Below, piece by piece: positions 45,175-54,900 of a stretch of 56,636 bases of DNA (the stretch's first letter is position 1; every line of letters starts with the position of its first letter). The notes under the pieces are model-generated. The model had not been told where the DNA came from. It was given only the letters and a program-made list of their open reading frames with translations, and searched no databases. Source of the DNA: Pseudomonadota bacterium (GTDB taxonomy: Bacteria; Pseudomonadota; Gammaproteobacteria; Steroidobacterales; Woeseiaceae); assembly GCA_027618995.1 (NCBI GenBank), contig JAQCGO010000014.1:1-56636 (forward strand), read 5' to 3'. A program made the translations under genes and the position numbers.

Positions 45175-45890
45175 CTAGAACGCATATTCCAGTACCAGCG
45201 CCGTAAAGGTATCGGTTTTCTCGGTGCCAAGCGGTACATCCGAGTTGCTCTTTATAGTGTAGGAAGCTACGAGGGCCAGGGTACCGACAAGCCTGGCGGA
45301 CAGCGCGGTTTTTGACTCCAGGTAGGTGTTTTCGGAGCCAGACTCGAGCAACAGGTCCTGTGTAAACGTCGCCGTATCGCTCAGCGCCCACTTGTAATAC
45401 AGGCCGCCGGTCGCAATGGCCTCATTCTCATTCGTGCCATCGGCGAGGTCCGATTGCCGCGCACCGAAACCAACTTCGCCATTCAGCGTGTGCCGTTCTT
45501 TTTCAATCAGCCGACGGCCGTAGCCGACCGTTTGTGCGAACTGCTGGTCATAACCGCTAAAGCGGTCCTTTCGCCAGTTGAGGCGACCATACAGGAAGTT
45601 AACTTCGGACAACTTGCGTTCGCTTTTCCAGCCAGCTGCGTAGGTCTCAGCCGTCGTATCGCTGTCCTCCGTCGCAAAAATCGCAGACGCATGAAACAGG
45701 TGTACCCAGCTGCCCGCCGTATAGCCAACTTCAAATGCAGTCTTCAAATTCGAATTATCAGTATTGCCGGCGGTCGCAAGGTAGCCAAGGCTCGCCTTGC
45801 CGGCCCACGGGCCTGCTGGGGCTTCTTCCTCGGCGGCCATTACTGGCGCGAAATTAACAGGGCAATAAGGACAGTGACTTTCAGTTGCAT
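45175..45890 (-). CDS. DUF481 outer-membrane-type beta-barrel protein, frameshift in signal peptide
   Basis: DUF481 proteins are predicted outer-membrane barrels (YdiY-like). The mature part is AEEEAPAGPWAGKASLGYL, then alternating strands (YAAGWKSERKLSEVNFLYGRLN, RHTLNGEVGFG) and the terminal aromatic LVLEYAF. Its proper start appears to be ATG 45890, with GGAGG 6 nt upstream, reading MQLKVTVLIALL. One base is missing near 45851-45860, so the frame shifts and stops. In the other frame FAPVMAAEEE completes an ideal signal peptide. An ORF from ATG 45840 lacks any export signal. Real lesion or sequencing error. Confidence 0.82.
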
Positions 45891-45968
45891 TGAATGCCTC
45901 CCGGAAAGCGGCTGCGGAGTATACGTCGATGTTTTTTTGCAGGCGAGTTTTTGCCGATTGGTCTGGGA

Positions 45969-45974
45969 TATAAT
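45969..45974 (+). promoter_or_regulatory. TATAAT -10 element abutting the coq7 start
   Basis: A perfect TATAAT lies 6 nt before the coq7 ATG, which would put the transcription start on or next to the first codon. No good -35 is seen at the right distance (T-rich GTTTTT is nearest) and no Shine-Dalgarno precedes the ATG, so leaderless expression is possible. Confidence 0.45.
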
Positions 45975-45980
45975 CCTGCG

Positions 45981-46625
45981 ATGCAGGATCGTCATCTCAA
46001 CCCACTGGATCGCTTTCTGGCCGGCGTCGGTGATGCCCTGCGTACGATCGCGTCGCCCGCCGCGCGGCCGACGCGCCAAAACCCGGCCGACGGCATCGCT
46101 GAATTCGATCTGAGCGAAAGAGCGAGAACGCATGCCGCCGGGCTCATGCGCGTCAATCACGCGGGGGAAGTCGCCGCACAGGGCCTGTACCAGGGACACG
46201 CGGCTGTGGCACGCGATGCGACCACCGCGAAACAAATGCAGCAAGCCGCCGACGAGGAACTCGACCACCTCGCATGGTGCGAGCAGCGGCTGACCGAGCT
46301 TGATGCGGGGCCAAGTCGACTCAGCCCGCTTTGGTATACCGGCTCCTTTGTCATTGGCGCGGCAAGCGGAGTACTCGGCGACCAATGGAGCCTGGGTTTC
46401 ATCGCCGAAACCGAACGTCAGGTTTGCGACCACCTCAGCAGTCATCTCAAACGACTTCCGGAAGAAGATGCCCGCAGCCGCGCCATCGTCGAGCAAATGC
46501 GCGTCGAGGAACAACAACATGGCGAGAATGCGATTGAGGCAGGTGCAGCCGCGCTCCCGGCACCTGTACGTGTGCTTATGCGGCTCACATCCAAAGTCAT
46601 GACTGAAACCGCCTACCGTTTTTAA
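45981..46625 (+). CDS. coq7: 2-polyprenyl-3-methyl-6-methoxy-1,4-benzoquinone monooxygenase
   Basis: Di-iron hydroxylase for the penultimate ubiquinone step, alternative to UbiF. 214 residues. I start at ATG 45981 ([13 protein letters not shown]). Iron-ligand motifs are [45 protein letters not shown] and [12 protein letters not shown]. Works in the same pathway as UbiH and VisC encoded earlier. Intact. Confidence 0.94.
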   Translation: MQDRHLNPLDRFLAGVGDALRTIASPAARPTRQNPADGIAEFDLSERARTHAAGLMRVNHAGEVAAQGLYQGHAAVARDATTAKQMQQAADEELDHLAWCEQRLTELDAGPSRLSPLWYTGSFVIGAASGVLGDQWSLGFIAETERQVCDHLSSHLKRLPEEDARSRAIVEQMRVEEQQHGENAIEAGAAALPAPVRVLMRLTSKVMTETAYRF

Positions 46626-46732
46626 TACACGCCGGATAGATGCAACGATCGCAGACAAATCAGGGACTTAGCTTGCCCTTCAACGCCATCTGTATTAAAA
46701 GAGGTGGGCAGCCGCGTAGAGGAATACCCTGA

Positions 46733-47382
46733 ATGCAAACCACAGCAAAGACCCTGAGCGACGTCCCGGCGATTAACCGATTCTTGAGCTACTGCCGCGT
46801 ACGAACGGTGCCATCAAAGACCGTCATGATTCACGCCGGCGACTTGCCCGATGTCCTGTACTACATTGTCGACGGCTCTGTCGAAGTCATGATTGAAGAC
46901 GAAGATGGCAATGAAATGGTGCTGGCATACCTGAACAAGGGGCAATTCTTCGGCGAGATGGGACTTTTCTACGAACAACCGACCCGAAGTGCCTGGGTAC
47001 GCACGCGCTGCGAGTGCGAGATTGCCGAGATGACTTACCCACGCTTCCGCCAGATCGCGAGCGAAAGCCCCGGGCTCGTATTCGAGCTGGCGACACAACT
47101 TGCAACCCGACTCGACCGAACCAATCGGAAGCTGGGCGACCTGGCTTTCGTCGACGTCACGGGCCGTGTTGCGCACGCCATCATGGATTTGTGCAACGAG
47201 CCGGATGCAATGACCCACCCCGACGGCATGCAGATCAAGGTCAGCCGCCAGGAATTAAGTCGCCTCGTCGGCTGCTCAAGAGAAATGGCCGGTCGCGTCC
47301 TCAAGGTTCTCGAAGACCAGGGCCATCGGCAAGCGGCAAGACCATCGTCGTGTTTGGCGCGCGGCCGCTGCGCAAGCACTAG
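46733..47382 (+). CDS. crp: CRP/Vfr-like cAMP receptor regulator with C-terminal frameshift
   Basis: The cyclic-nucleotide-binding domain includes GQFFGEMGLFYEQPTRSAWVR with the phosphate-binding Arg85-Ser86 of CRP, and the recognition helix region reads KVSRQELSRLVGCSREMAGRV. After LKVLEDQG near 47320-47325 the frame shifts: the next frame reads SASGKTIVVFGARPLRKH to TAG at 47382, the normal end of the family. About 4 nt (or 1 modulo 3) are missing; the current frame instead runs on to 47458 with an unrelated tail. The helix-turn-helix is intact but the final strands are lost. AGAGGA before the ATG is a good ribosome site. Confidence 0.87.
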
Positions 47383-47406
47383 AAATGAAAACGGGGTGGC
47401 GGCCCC

Positions 47407-48075
47407 CTATGCAGCTTTCTTGATTTCTGCCCGCATCGCCGCGATCGTCGTCGCGTAATCCTTGCTGCCAAAGATGGCTGAACCAGCGACAAACGTATCG
47501 GCGCCGGCGGCCGCGATTGCGCCGATGTTGTCGATTTTAACACCACCATCAATTTCCAGTCGTATCTGACGACCGCTGCGATCGATGATCGCGCGTGCTT
47601 CGCGCAATTTGTCCAGTGCCGCCGGAATGAACTTCTGACCACCGAATCCCGGGTTGACAGACATGATTAACACCATGTCGACCTTGTCGATGACGTGTTC
47701 AAGACAGGCCAGTGGCGTCGCGGGATTGAAAACCAGGCCTGCTTTGCAGCCTTCATCGCGAATCAGTGCCAGCGAGCGGTCAATGTGCCGACTCGCCTCC
47801 GGATGGAACGTAATGTAGTTGGCGCCGGCCCTGGCAAAATCGGGAATGATTCTGTCGACGGGCTCGATCATCAGGTGGACGTCGATCGGCGCCGCAATGC
47901 CGTAATTGCGCAATGCCTCGCAAAGCAAGGGGCCGATGGTCAGATTCGGCACGAAGTGATTGTCCATGACGTCGAAATGCACGATATCGGCGCCGGCCTT
48001 GAGTACGGCGGCAACGTCGTCGCCAAGGCGCGCGAAGTCGGCCGAAAGTATTGAAGGTGCGATAAGTGGCGTCAC
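47407..48075 (-). CDS. rpe: Ribulose-phosphate 3-epimerase
   Basis: TIM-barrel enzyme interconverting ribulose 5-phosphate and xylulose 5-phosphate. 222 residues with [35 protein letters not shown] (metal His and Asp), [24 protein letters not shown] and [11 protein letters not shown]. Convergent with the crp-like gene. With rpiA in the window it covers the non-oxidative entry of the pentose phosphate pathway. Intact. Confidence 0.96.
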   Translation of the reverse strand: MTPLIAPSILSADFARLGDDVAAVLKAGADIVHFDVMDNHFVPNLTIGPLLCEALRNYGIAAPIDVHLMIEPVDRIIPDFARAGANYITFHPEASRHIDRSLALIRDEGCKAGLVFNPATPLACLEHVIDKVDMVLIMSVNPGFGGQKFIPAALDKLREARAIIDRSGRQIRLEIDGGVKIDNIGAIAAAGADTFVAGSAIFGSKDYATTIAAMRAEIKKAA

Positions 48076-48120
48076 GGTCCGTCCCCTGAATTTTTGCCAA
48101 TGTACCTGAGCGAGGCGCCG

Positions 48121-48915
48121 CTAGCGAATGGAACGCCGCGCCTTGAGCATCTCGTACGCGCTACGGACTTCGCGGGTGCGGCGCTCGGCCTCGCTGACGA
48201 CCTCCTGCGCCGGATTACTGCCGGCGATCTTGTCAGGATGATTGCGGCTCATCAGGCGCCGGTAGGCCTTTTTAATATCCGCGTTGCTCGCGTTTTCCTC
48301 AACACCGAGCGTCCGGTAGGCATTGCCGACTCGTGTGGCGTCGGCATCACCGGCCGGCGAGTGTCGAAAACTCTTTTGGGCGCGGAGCATAGCCTCGAGT
48401 TGCGCCAGCTCTACGCGGCCGATCTCGAACTCCGTGCACACGATCCAGATTGCGGCTCGCTCCTGCTGACCCATGCGATCTTTGGCGAGCACGACTTCCA
48501 GCAACAAGCGCACGAATAACAGCCGCAGTTCCGGGTTACGCGCCGCCACTCGCCGCGTCTGCCGCATCGTCTGCCGCAACGGGAAATCAGCACGCTTGCC
48601 TTCCTCGAACCAGTTCATGGCATTGCGCACACTGGCAGGACCCAGGCCTATTCGATGCATGATCGAGCGTGTCGCCCGAATTTCTTCCTCGCTGACCCGG
48701 CCATCGGTCTTGGCGAGATGGCCCATCGCCTGAAACAAGGGCCGGATATATTCTTCGGGCAAACGCCCGGCCGCCTTGCCCTGAAATTCGAAATCACTAT
48801 AGCGGGCCGCGAAACCACGATCGAACTGATGACCAAGCAGCAAGCCAAGTAGTACGAACCAGGGCCGCATGGTCGCGAGCCCGGCCAGGGTGCCAATGAT
48901 TTTGCCCCAGTACAA
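48121..48915 (-). CDS. djlA: Co-chaperone DjlA (membrane-anchored J-domain protein)
   Basis: An N-terminal membrane segment, a central TerB-like helical domain ([31 protein letters not shown]) and a C-terminal J domain with [20 protein letters not shown] and the HPD motif in [11 protein letters not shown] place the start at TTG 48915 because it yields [12 protein letters not shown], like DjlA N termini, and about 264 residues. An ATG further upstream would overlap the purC start. Stimulates DnaK ATPase at the membrane. Confidence 0.86.
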   Translation of the reverse strand: MYWGKIIGTLAGLATMRPWFVLLGLLLGHQFDRGFAARYSDFEFQGKAAGRLPEEYIRPLFQAMGHLAKTDGRVSEEEIRATRSIMHRIGLGPASVRNAMNWFEEGKRADFPLRQTMRQTRRVAARNPELRLLFVRLLLEVVLAKDRMGQQERAAIWIVCTEFEIGRVELAQLEAMLRAQKSFRHSPAGDADATRVGNAYRTLGVEENASNADIKKAYRRLMSRNHPDKIAGSNPAQEVVSEAERRTREVRSAYEMLKARRSIR

Positions 48916-48973
48916 TCGAGAACCCCGGCAGAAAGCGTTGCGTAATCCTAACGCAACGGTAATCATCCACACC

Positions 48974-49864
48974 ATGATTTCCAGTGCCGCGATGTTCGAG
49001 TCTGAGATTCCGGACCTGCCGCTCATCGGGCGCGGCAAGGTTCGCGACATTTACAGTGTCGATGACCAGCACCTGTTGATCGTTACCACCGACCGATTGT
49101 CTGCCTATGACGTCGTACTGCCAGACCCGGTACCGATGAAAGGCAAAGTGCTCACGGACATATCGCTGCGCTGGTTTGCCATGATGAGCGACCTGGTCGA
49201 GAACCAGCTGACCGATCAAACCGTGAGCGACGTCATCGATGATCCGGATTTGCAGCGCCAGTTGCGCGATCGATCCCTGGTCGTCAAGCACCTCAAACCG
49301 TTGCCGATTGAAGCCGTCGTCCGCGGTTATCTGATTGGCTCGGGATGGCGCGATTATCAGTCGACCGGCGGCACGTCGGGCATCAAACTGGCGGCTGGAA
49401 TGCAGCAGGCCGAGAAACTGCCCAACGCGATGTTCACGCCTGCCAACAAGGCCGCGGCCGGTGCACACGATGAAAACATCAGCTTTGATGATGTCGTCGA
49501 CCTCATCGGCGAGAAGCTGGCCTGCCGCGTCCGCGACCTGGCCATCACGATCTATGAACGGGCCGCGCGTTATGCGCTGGGCCGCGGCATCATCATCGCA
49601 GACACAAAATTCGAATTTGGCCTCGATGAGCACGGCACATTGCACCTCATTGACGAAGTCATCACGCCCGACTCGTCGCGATTATGGCCGGTCGACCAGT
49701 ATCGGCCGGGCATCAGCCCACCCAGCTTCGATAAACAGTTCGTGCGCGACTATCTCGACACGCTGGACTGGGATCGGACACCGCCGGGCCCGACGCTACC
49801 GGCCGACGTATTACAAAAGACCGGCGAAAAGTACCAGGAAGCGTTTGCCAGGCTGTTCGGATGA
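48974..49864 (+). CDS. purC: Phosphoribosylaminoimidazole-succinocarboxamide synthase
   Basis: SAICAR synthetase of de novo purine synthesis. About 296 residues, the longer class (as in yeast Ade1). It carries [61 protein letters not shown] and [16 protein letters not shown]. Starts ATG 48974 and ATG 48992 are both possible. Divergent from djlA with a short intergenic gap. Intact. Confidence 0.94.
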   Translation: MISSAAMFESEIPDLPLIGRGKVRDIYSVDDQHLLIVTTDRLSAYDVVLPDPVPMKGKVLTDISLRWFAMMSDLVENQLTDQTVSDVIDDPDLQRQLRDRSLVVKHLKPLPIEAVVRGYLIGSGWRDYQSTGGTSGIKLAAGMQQAEKLPNAMFTPANKAAAGAHDENISFDDVVDLIGEKLACRVRDLAITIYERAARYALGRGIIIADTKFEFGLDEHGTLHLIDEVITPDSSRLWPVDQYRPGISPPSFDKQFVRDYLDTLDWDRTPPGPTLPADVLQKTGEKYQEAFARLFG

Positions 49865-49905
49865 ATACCGCGGTGCGGCTGGCACATCGCATATACTAGG
49901 CCCCC

Positions 49906-51228
49906 ATGACCGGCAGGATTCGCGCACGATTTGATCGGCTTATCTGGAGCAACATGCTGTACGACTACGGCATGCCGGGGCGAATTCTGGCGTACGTACT
50001 TCGCTACATAGTCGCCCTGGTACGCGACATGTTCGCGGGCGGCCTCATGATGCGCTCGATGAGCCTGGTCTATACGACCCTGTTGTCGGTGGTGCCGCTA
50101 CTGGCATTCAGTTTCTCGGTACTCAAGGGATTCGGTGTACACAAACAGCTGGAACCTTTGTTATTTACGATGCTGGAGCCACTCGGCGAACAAGGCGCGG
50201 CGATCACACAGCAGATCATCAACCTCGTCGACAACGTCAAGGGCAGTGTGCTCGGTAGCATCAGTCTCGCGTTCTTCATCTACACCGCCGTGTCGATGGT
50301 ACAAAAGGTCGAGGAAAGCTTTAATTACGTCTGGCACGTCGCCAAGCGCCAGAACTTTGCGCGGCGGCTGATCGAGTACCTGGTCGTGCTGCTCATCGGT
50401 CCGGTGGTCATCGTCATCGCATTGGGAATGATCGCGTCCCTGAAGAGCAATGCCGTAGTGCAGTGGCTGCTGGAATTCCAGCTGCTGGGCCCGGTCATCG
50501 TCGCGACCAGCAAGCTGACACCCTACCTGCTCATTACCGGCGTGTTTACGTTTCTGTACATATGTATGCCGAACACACCGGTCCGTTTTCGTTCTGCACT
50601 GGTCGGCGGCGTCGCTGCCGGATTCGCCTGGGCCAGCGTGGGTGTGATTTTCGCGACCTTCATCGTGTTTTCGACACGCACCCAGCTCATTTACTCCGGC
50701 TTCGCGGTCGCCATTACGACGCTGATCTGGCTCTACGTGAACTGGCTGATCCTCCTGCTGGGCGCACAGCTCGCGTTCTATCACCAAAACCCGGCCTATT
50801 TGCGTATCGGGCGTCGTGAACCGCGACTGTCAAACTCGATGCGCGAGCGACTCGCGCTGAATGTCATGTACCTCATCGGCCTCGCGTTTCGCGACGGCAA
50901 GTCGAGTGAAACAGTGCGCTCGCTGGCGCAACGTATGAAGATGCCGTCGGTAACGCTTACACCGATCATTGAGGGACTGGAAGCCGAACACCTGCTGATG
51001 ACGACCGAGTCAGAGAACCTGATCCCCGGGCGAGAATTGTCACGAATCAGGCTCCGCGACATTCTCGCCGTGGTGCGTGAACACGGTGAGACCGGTTCCT
51101 ATCGCGACCCCGAATGGGAACCGACGGTGCTTGGATTGTGCACGCGGCTGGACGAATCTATCGGCAAGTCGATTGATGATCAGACCCTGGCGGACCTGCT
51201 GGACGAGGCGGAATCGCGGGCAGAGTGA
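49906..51228 (+). CDS. yihY: YihY/BrkB family inner-membrane protein
   Basis: 440-residue protein with six hydrophobic helices in the first 300 residues (MRSMSLVYTTLLSVVPLLAF, VQKVEESFNYVWHV, LLITGVFTFLYICMPNTPVR, YVNWLILLLGAQLAFYHQ) and a cytoplasmic C-terminal extension with a winged-helix-like region (LAQRMKMPSVTLTPIIEGLE). The family was once called ribonuclease BN in error; the transported substrate is not established. Intact. Confidence 0.9.
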   Translation: MTGRIRARFDRLIWSNMLYDYGMPGRILAYVLRYIVALVRDMFAGGLMMRSMSLVYTTLLSVVPLLAFSFSVLKGFGVHKQLEPLLFTMLEPLGEQGAAITQQIINLVDNVKGSVLGSISLAFFIYTAVSMVQKVEESFNYVWHVAKRQNFARRLIEYLVVLLIGPVVIVIALGMIASLKSNAVVQWLLEFQLLGPVIVATSKLTPYLLITGVFTFLYICMPNTPVRFRSALVGGVAAGFAWASVGVIFATFIVFSTRTQLIYSGFAVAITTLIWLYVNWLILLLGAQLAFYHQNPAYLRIGRREPRLSNSMRERLALNVMYLIGLAFRDGKSSETVRSLAQRMKMPSVTLTPIIEGLEAEHLLMTTESENLIPGRELSRIRLRDILAVVREHGETGSYRDPEWEPTVLGLCTRLDESIGKSIDDQTLADLLDEAESRAE

Positions 51229-51258
51229 ACGACGATCTCCTGACCACTGCACGATTCC

Positions 51259-52455
51259 ATGCAAAACATCCCGGAAATTAGGCTGAAGGCCGGACGCGAG
51301 AAGTCGATCCGGCGGCGCCACCCGTGGATCTTCTCCGGTGCAATCGAACGCGTCCACGGTGATCCTGAAGCCGGATCGACGGTGCGCGTGTTGTCGCAAT
51401 CCGGTGAATTTCTCGCCCACGCGGCCTGGTCGCCTGCATCGCAGATTCGAGCGCGGGCCTGGTCTTTCGACGAGGCAACCTCAATCGACGCCGCATTCAT
51501 CCGACAACGTGTGGCCCGGGCGATCGAATGGCGCCGGCAGCTGCAGCGGCTGGACGATGCCAGCGCGTGCCGCCTGGTCTTCAGCGAATCCGATGGTTTG
51601 CCCGGCCTGATTGTCGACCGCTATGGCGCCTACCTCGTTTGTCAGTTCTTATCGACCGGCGCGGAATTCTGGCGCGAAGCGATCGTCTCCGCCTTGGCCG
51701 AACTTCTGTCGCCGCGCGCAATTTACGAACGCTCGGAAGCCAGCGTCCGACGCAAGGAGGGTTTGGGCTTGCGCAGCGAGTTGTTGCGTGGCGAGCTGCC
51801 GGCCGAGCCGATCGAATTCAACAGCAACGGCATGCGCCAGCTGGTTCGCATCGAGCTGGGACAGAAAACCGGCAGCTATCTGGATCAGAGCGTAAATCAC
51901 GGCCGGGTTGCCGCTTATGCAGCGGGGGCCAGCGTCCTGGATGCCTACTCGTACTCCGGCGGTTTTGCGATTTCTGCCCTGCGCGGTGGCGCGGCCGACG
52001 CCACCCTGATTGACAGTTCCGCCGACGCGCTGCTGCTCGCCGAGCGCCAGGCTGCTCTGAATGGCGTTGCGGATCAATGTCAGTATACAAATGCCAACGT
52101 ACCGGAAGAACTGCGCCGGCTGCGCGATTCAGAGCGACGGTTCGACCTCGTCATCCTGGATCCGCCGAAGTTCGTAAGCTCAGCGCAACAATTGAAATCC
52201 GGCTGCCGGGGTTACAAGGACATCAATATGCTGGGTCTGCAGTTGCTGAAACCGGGTGGCGTGCTGGCAACGTTCTCCTGTTCCGGGCACGTCAGCGCTG
52301 ACCTCTTCCAGAAAATCGTGGCTGGCGCCGCCGTAGACGTGAAGCGCGACGCACAGATCATCGAGCGACTGTCGCAGGCTCCCGATCACCCGGTCGCGCT
52401 GCAATTTCCGGAGGCCGATTACCTCTGTGGACTCGTCGTTCGCCTGCTTGCCTGA
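51259..52455 (+). CDS. rlmI: 23S rRNA (cytosine1962-C5)-methyltransferase RlmI
   Basis: SAM-dependent methyltransferase of the RlmI/YccW family, 398 residues. The N-terminal PUA domain is RRRHPWIFSGAIERVHGD; the central domain includes ESDGLPGLIVDRYG; the Rossmann domain has LGQKTGSYLDQS, VLDAYSYSGGFAISA and the catalytic-loop LVILDPPKF. It starts 30 nt after yihY and may be cotranscribed. Intact. Confidence 0.93.
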   Translation: MQNIPEIRLKAGREKSIRRRHPWIFSGAIERVHGDPEAGSTVRVLSQSGEFLAHAAWSPASQIRARAWSFDEATSIDAAFIRQRVARAIEWRRQLQRLDDASACRLVFSESDGLPGLIVDRYGAYLVCQFLSTGAEFWREAIVSALAELLSPRAIYERSEASVRRKEGLGLRSELLRGELPAEPIEFNSNGMRQLVRIELGQKTGSYLDQSVNHGRVAAYAAGASVLDAYSYSGGFAISALRGGAADATLIDSSADALLLAERQAALNGVADQCQYTNANVPEELRRLRDSERRFDLVILDPPKFVSSAQQLKSGCRGYKDINMLGLQLLKPGGVLATFSCSGHVSADLFQKIVAGAAVDVKRDAQIIERLSQAPDHPVALQFPEADYLCGLVVRLLA

Positions 52456-52504
52456 GGCTGATTTCGGGATTTTTTTCGCCGTGCAAAATCTGTGAAAAGA
52501 ATGA

Positions 52505-52561
52505 TTGACAATCTAATGCTCAAGATTATAGTACCGCGAATAAGCGGCGGGCATACCCGCC
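52505..52561 (+). promoter_or_regulatory. Strong sigma70-type promoter and leader hairpin for the kamA cassette
   Basis: Consensus TTGACA (52505-52510) and TATAGT (52527-52532) are 16 nt apart. Transcription from about 52540 would give a leader of roughly 85 nt that begins with a perfect hairpin, GGCGGG-CATA-CCCGCC (52546-52561). The gap between rlmI and kamA (169 nt) holds nothing else recognised. Confidence 0.72.
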
Positions 52562-52624
52562 ACGACCCGAAGGGCCGAGCCGGTTTTCACTCGCAGGTCA
52601 CCCAACTGCACAGTAGGATGCTCG

Positions 52625-53872
52625 ATGAAAACCGCCCAAGTCGCCGCGGAAGAACCTCCCGGACCGCTGGTCCAACACGCCTCAAATTCATCACGATCAA
52701 TTGGTCCGTCACGGTTTCGCATCTCTAAGCGATCCGTAGAATTCCTGCACCGCTTCTACCCGGACGCGACGCTCGAAAACTGGAACGACTGGCGCTGGCA
52801 GAATCGCAACCGCGTTCGCACGCTTGCGGATCTGGCACGCATGATCGAACTCTCGGACGAAGAGTCCGATGCCATCAAGCGCCATACCGGCGCATTACCC
52901 GTGGGCATAACGCCCTACTACGTGAGCCTGCTTGATCCGCAGAATGCCGGCCAGGGACTGCGACGCACGGTTGTGCCAGTACTCGGGGAATGCGAGTCCT
53001 CACGTGCCGAAAGCGAAGACCCGCTCGGTGAGGATTCGCACAGCCCGGTACCGGGCCTCGTGCACCGCTATCCGAACCGGGTATTGCTGCTGGTCACCAA
53101 CTACTGCTCGGTTTATTGCCGCTATTGCACACGCGCGCGCATGGTCGGTGCGACCGGCGAACGCAGCGTAAAAAAGGGTGATATCGAACTGGCCCTCGAC
53201 TATATCGAGCAGACCAAAGCGGTTCGGGACGTGTTGATTTCCGGTGGCGACCCGCTGAGTCTCGACGACGATCGGCTCGAATACATCCTGAAACGACTGC
53301 AAAAGATCAAGCATGTCGAATTCGTCCGCATTGGCAGCAAACAACCGGTCGTTCAACCCATGCGCATCACGCCACAGCTGACGCGCATGCTCAAACGCTG
53401 CCATCCGCTTTGGATGAGTCTGCACTTTACGCACCCGGATGAACTGACACCGGAAGTTGCCGAAGCCTGCAGCCGACTCGCTGATGCCGGCATTCCTCTC
53501 GGCAGCCAGACGGTTTTGCTGAAAGTTGTCAATGACGACCTCGACACGATGAAGACTTTGATGCACGGGTTGCTGAAGAACCGCGTCAAGCCTTATTACC
53601 TGTACCAGTGTGACCCGATTTCCGGATCCGCGCACTTTCGTACGCCGGTGGCAAAAGGCGTCGAACTGATTCGCCGCCTGCGTGGCCATACGACCGGCTA
53701 CGCGGTACCAACCTTCGTTGTCGACGCACCCAATGGCGGCGGCAAAATTCCGATTTCACCCGATTACGTGACCGGCTATGACGGCGACGACCTGCTGTTG
53801 CAGAGCTATGACGGTGATACCTATCGCTATCCGGATTCCGGGCAGCGACTGACGCGCGGGCCGGGAGCCTGA
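52625..53872 (+). CDS. kamA: Lysine 2,3-aminomutase (KamA, radical SAM, PLP)
   Basis: Radical SAM enzyme converting L-lysine to beta-lysine. 415 residues, full KamA length rather than the shorter EpmB. The [4Fe-4S] motif C161-x3-C165-x2-C168 is in YCSVYCRYCTRARM, and the PLP lysine is Lys374 in APNGGGKIP. Asp330 (YQCDPISG) and Asp367 (FVVDAP) correspond to the two Asp residues that bind the substrate epsilon-amino group in clostridial KAM, so lysine rather than glutamate is the likely substrate. First gene of a cassette with two ATP-grasp ligase genes and an acetyltransferase; no epmA/genX is adjacent. Confidence 0.92.
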   Translation: MKTAQVAAEEPPGPLVQHASNSSRSIGPSRFRISKRSVEFLHRFYPDATLENWNDWRWQNRNRVRTLADLARMIELSDEESDAIKRHTGALPVGITPYYVSLLDPQNAGQGLRRTVVPVLGECESSRAESEDPLGEDSHSPVPGLVHRYPNRVLLLVTNYCSVYCRYCTRARMVGATGERSVKKGDIELALDYIEQTKAVRDVLISGGDPLSLDDDRLEYILKRLQKIKHVEFVRIGSKQPVVQPMRITPQLTRMLKRCHPLWMSLHFTHPDELTPEVAEACSRLADAGIPLGSQTVLLKVVNDDLDTMKTLMHGLLKNRVKPYYLYQCDPISGSAHFRTPVAKGVELIRRLRGHTTGYAVPTFVVDAPNGGGKIPISPDYVTGYDGDDLLLQSYDGDTYRYPDSGQRLTRGPGA

Positions 53873-53874
53873 AC

Positions 53875-54900
53875 ATGAAGAATAACGGGATTAGGATTGG
53901 CCTGACTTACGACCTGCGTGATGCCTACCTCGCCGAAGGTTACAGTGAAATCGACACCGCCGAGTTTGATCGCGCCGCCACCATCGATAGCATCGAGACG
54001 ACGCTCACCATGCAGGGCTACGCTGTTGATCAGATCGGCAATGTGAAACAACTCGCGGCACGTCTGACCAAGGGTGACACCTGGGACATGGTGTTCAATA
54101 TCTGCGAAGGGATGCATGGCATCGCTCGCGAGGCACAGGTTCCGGCTTTGCTCGACGCGTACGAGATTCCTTATGTGTTCTCGGACGCTCTCGTCTGCGC
54201 CCTGACCCTGCACAAAGGTATGACGAAGGACGTTGTACGAGCCGCCGGAGTTGCAACACCCGACTACGCCATCGTGCACGAATTAGCGGATGTGAAGAAC
54301 GTCACTTTGCCGCTGCCGTTGTTTGCAAAACCCACCGCTGAGGGAACCGGCAAGGGTATCAACGCAAATTCGAAGATCAATAGCATGGCGGAGCTTCGCA
54401 GCGTCTGCCGACAGCTGTTGAACGAGCACAAGGGGCAACCGGTGCTCGTTGAGCGGTTCCTCCCCGGCCGCGAATTCACGGTTGGCATCATCGGTACAGG
54501 TCGCAAAGCCAAGGCACTCGCAACGATGGAAATCGTGTTGTTGGATAACGCGGATGCCGAAGTCTATTCGTATCGCAACAAAGAGGAATGCGAGGAACTG
54601 GTGCAATACAGCTTGCTCTCGGCCGGACAACTGCGACAGGAAGTAGAGGCGCTGGCACTGCGTAGCTGGCGTGCGCTTGGCTGTCGCGATGCAGGTCGTA
54701 TCGACGTGCGCCTGGATGACAACGGACAGGTACATTTCATTGAGGTGAACCCGCTCGCCGGCATACATCCGGAGCACTCTGACCTGCCAATCATGGCAAT
54801 CATGATCGGCGTCAAGTACGACGTCCTGATCGGCCGAATCATGGCATCTGCGATGCTGCGCCTCAAACGGACAATACGAGCAGAATCGGTTGCCGCCTGA
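53875..54900 (+). CDS. D-Ala-D-Ala-ligase-like ATP-grasp protein 1 of the kamA cassette
   Basis: 341-residue ATP-grasp ligase related to Ddl but more divergent than cell-wall Ddl. The N-terminal domain has RIGLTYDLRDAYLAEGYSE and FNICEGMHGIAREAQVPALL. The ATP-binding loop is FAKPTAEGTGKGI, followed by VLVERFLPGREFTVGII and the metal site in GRIDVRLDDNGQ with FIEVNPLAGIHPEHSDLP. It starts 2 nt after kamA. Likely forms an amide between two amino acids; beta-lysine from KamA is the obvious candidate substrate, but this is inference. No mur or fts genes are nearby, so a cell-wall Ddl role is unlikely. Confidence 0.82.
   Translation: MKNNGIRIGLTYDLRDAYLAEGYSEIDTAEFDRAATIDSIETTLTMQGYAVDQIGNVKQLAARLTKGDTWDMVFNICEGMHGIAREAQVPALLDAYEIPYVFSDALVCALTLHKGMTKDVVRAAGVATPDYAIVHELADVKNVTLPLPLFAKPTAEGTGKGINANSKINSMAELRSVCRQLLNEHKGQPVLVERFLPGREFTVGIIGTGRKAKALATMEIVLLDNADAEVYSYRNKEECEELVQYSLLSAGQLRQEVEALALRSWRALGCRDAGRIDVRLDDNGQVHFIEVNPLAGIHPEHSDLPIMAIMIGVKYDVLIGRIMASAMLRLKRTIRAESVAA

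Noticed and set aside
47383-47406. Short GGGG/CCCC stem between crp-like gene and rpe as a terminator
   Set aside because: Only 4 bp with no T-run; too weak to call.
52625-53872. EpmB (EF-P beta-lysylation) rather than KamA
   Set aside because: At 415 residues it has full KamA length, and no epmA/genX or efp lies nearby.
53875-54900. Cell-wall D-alanine-D-alanine ligase (DdlB)
   Set aside because: Not in an mur/fts cluster, divergent substrate-loop sequence, and tightly linked to kamA and a second homologous ligase gene.
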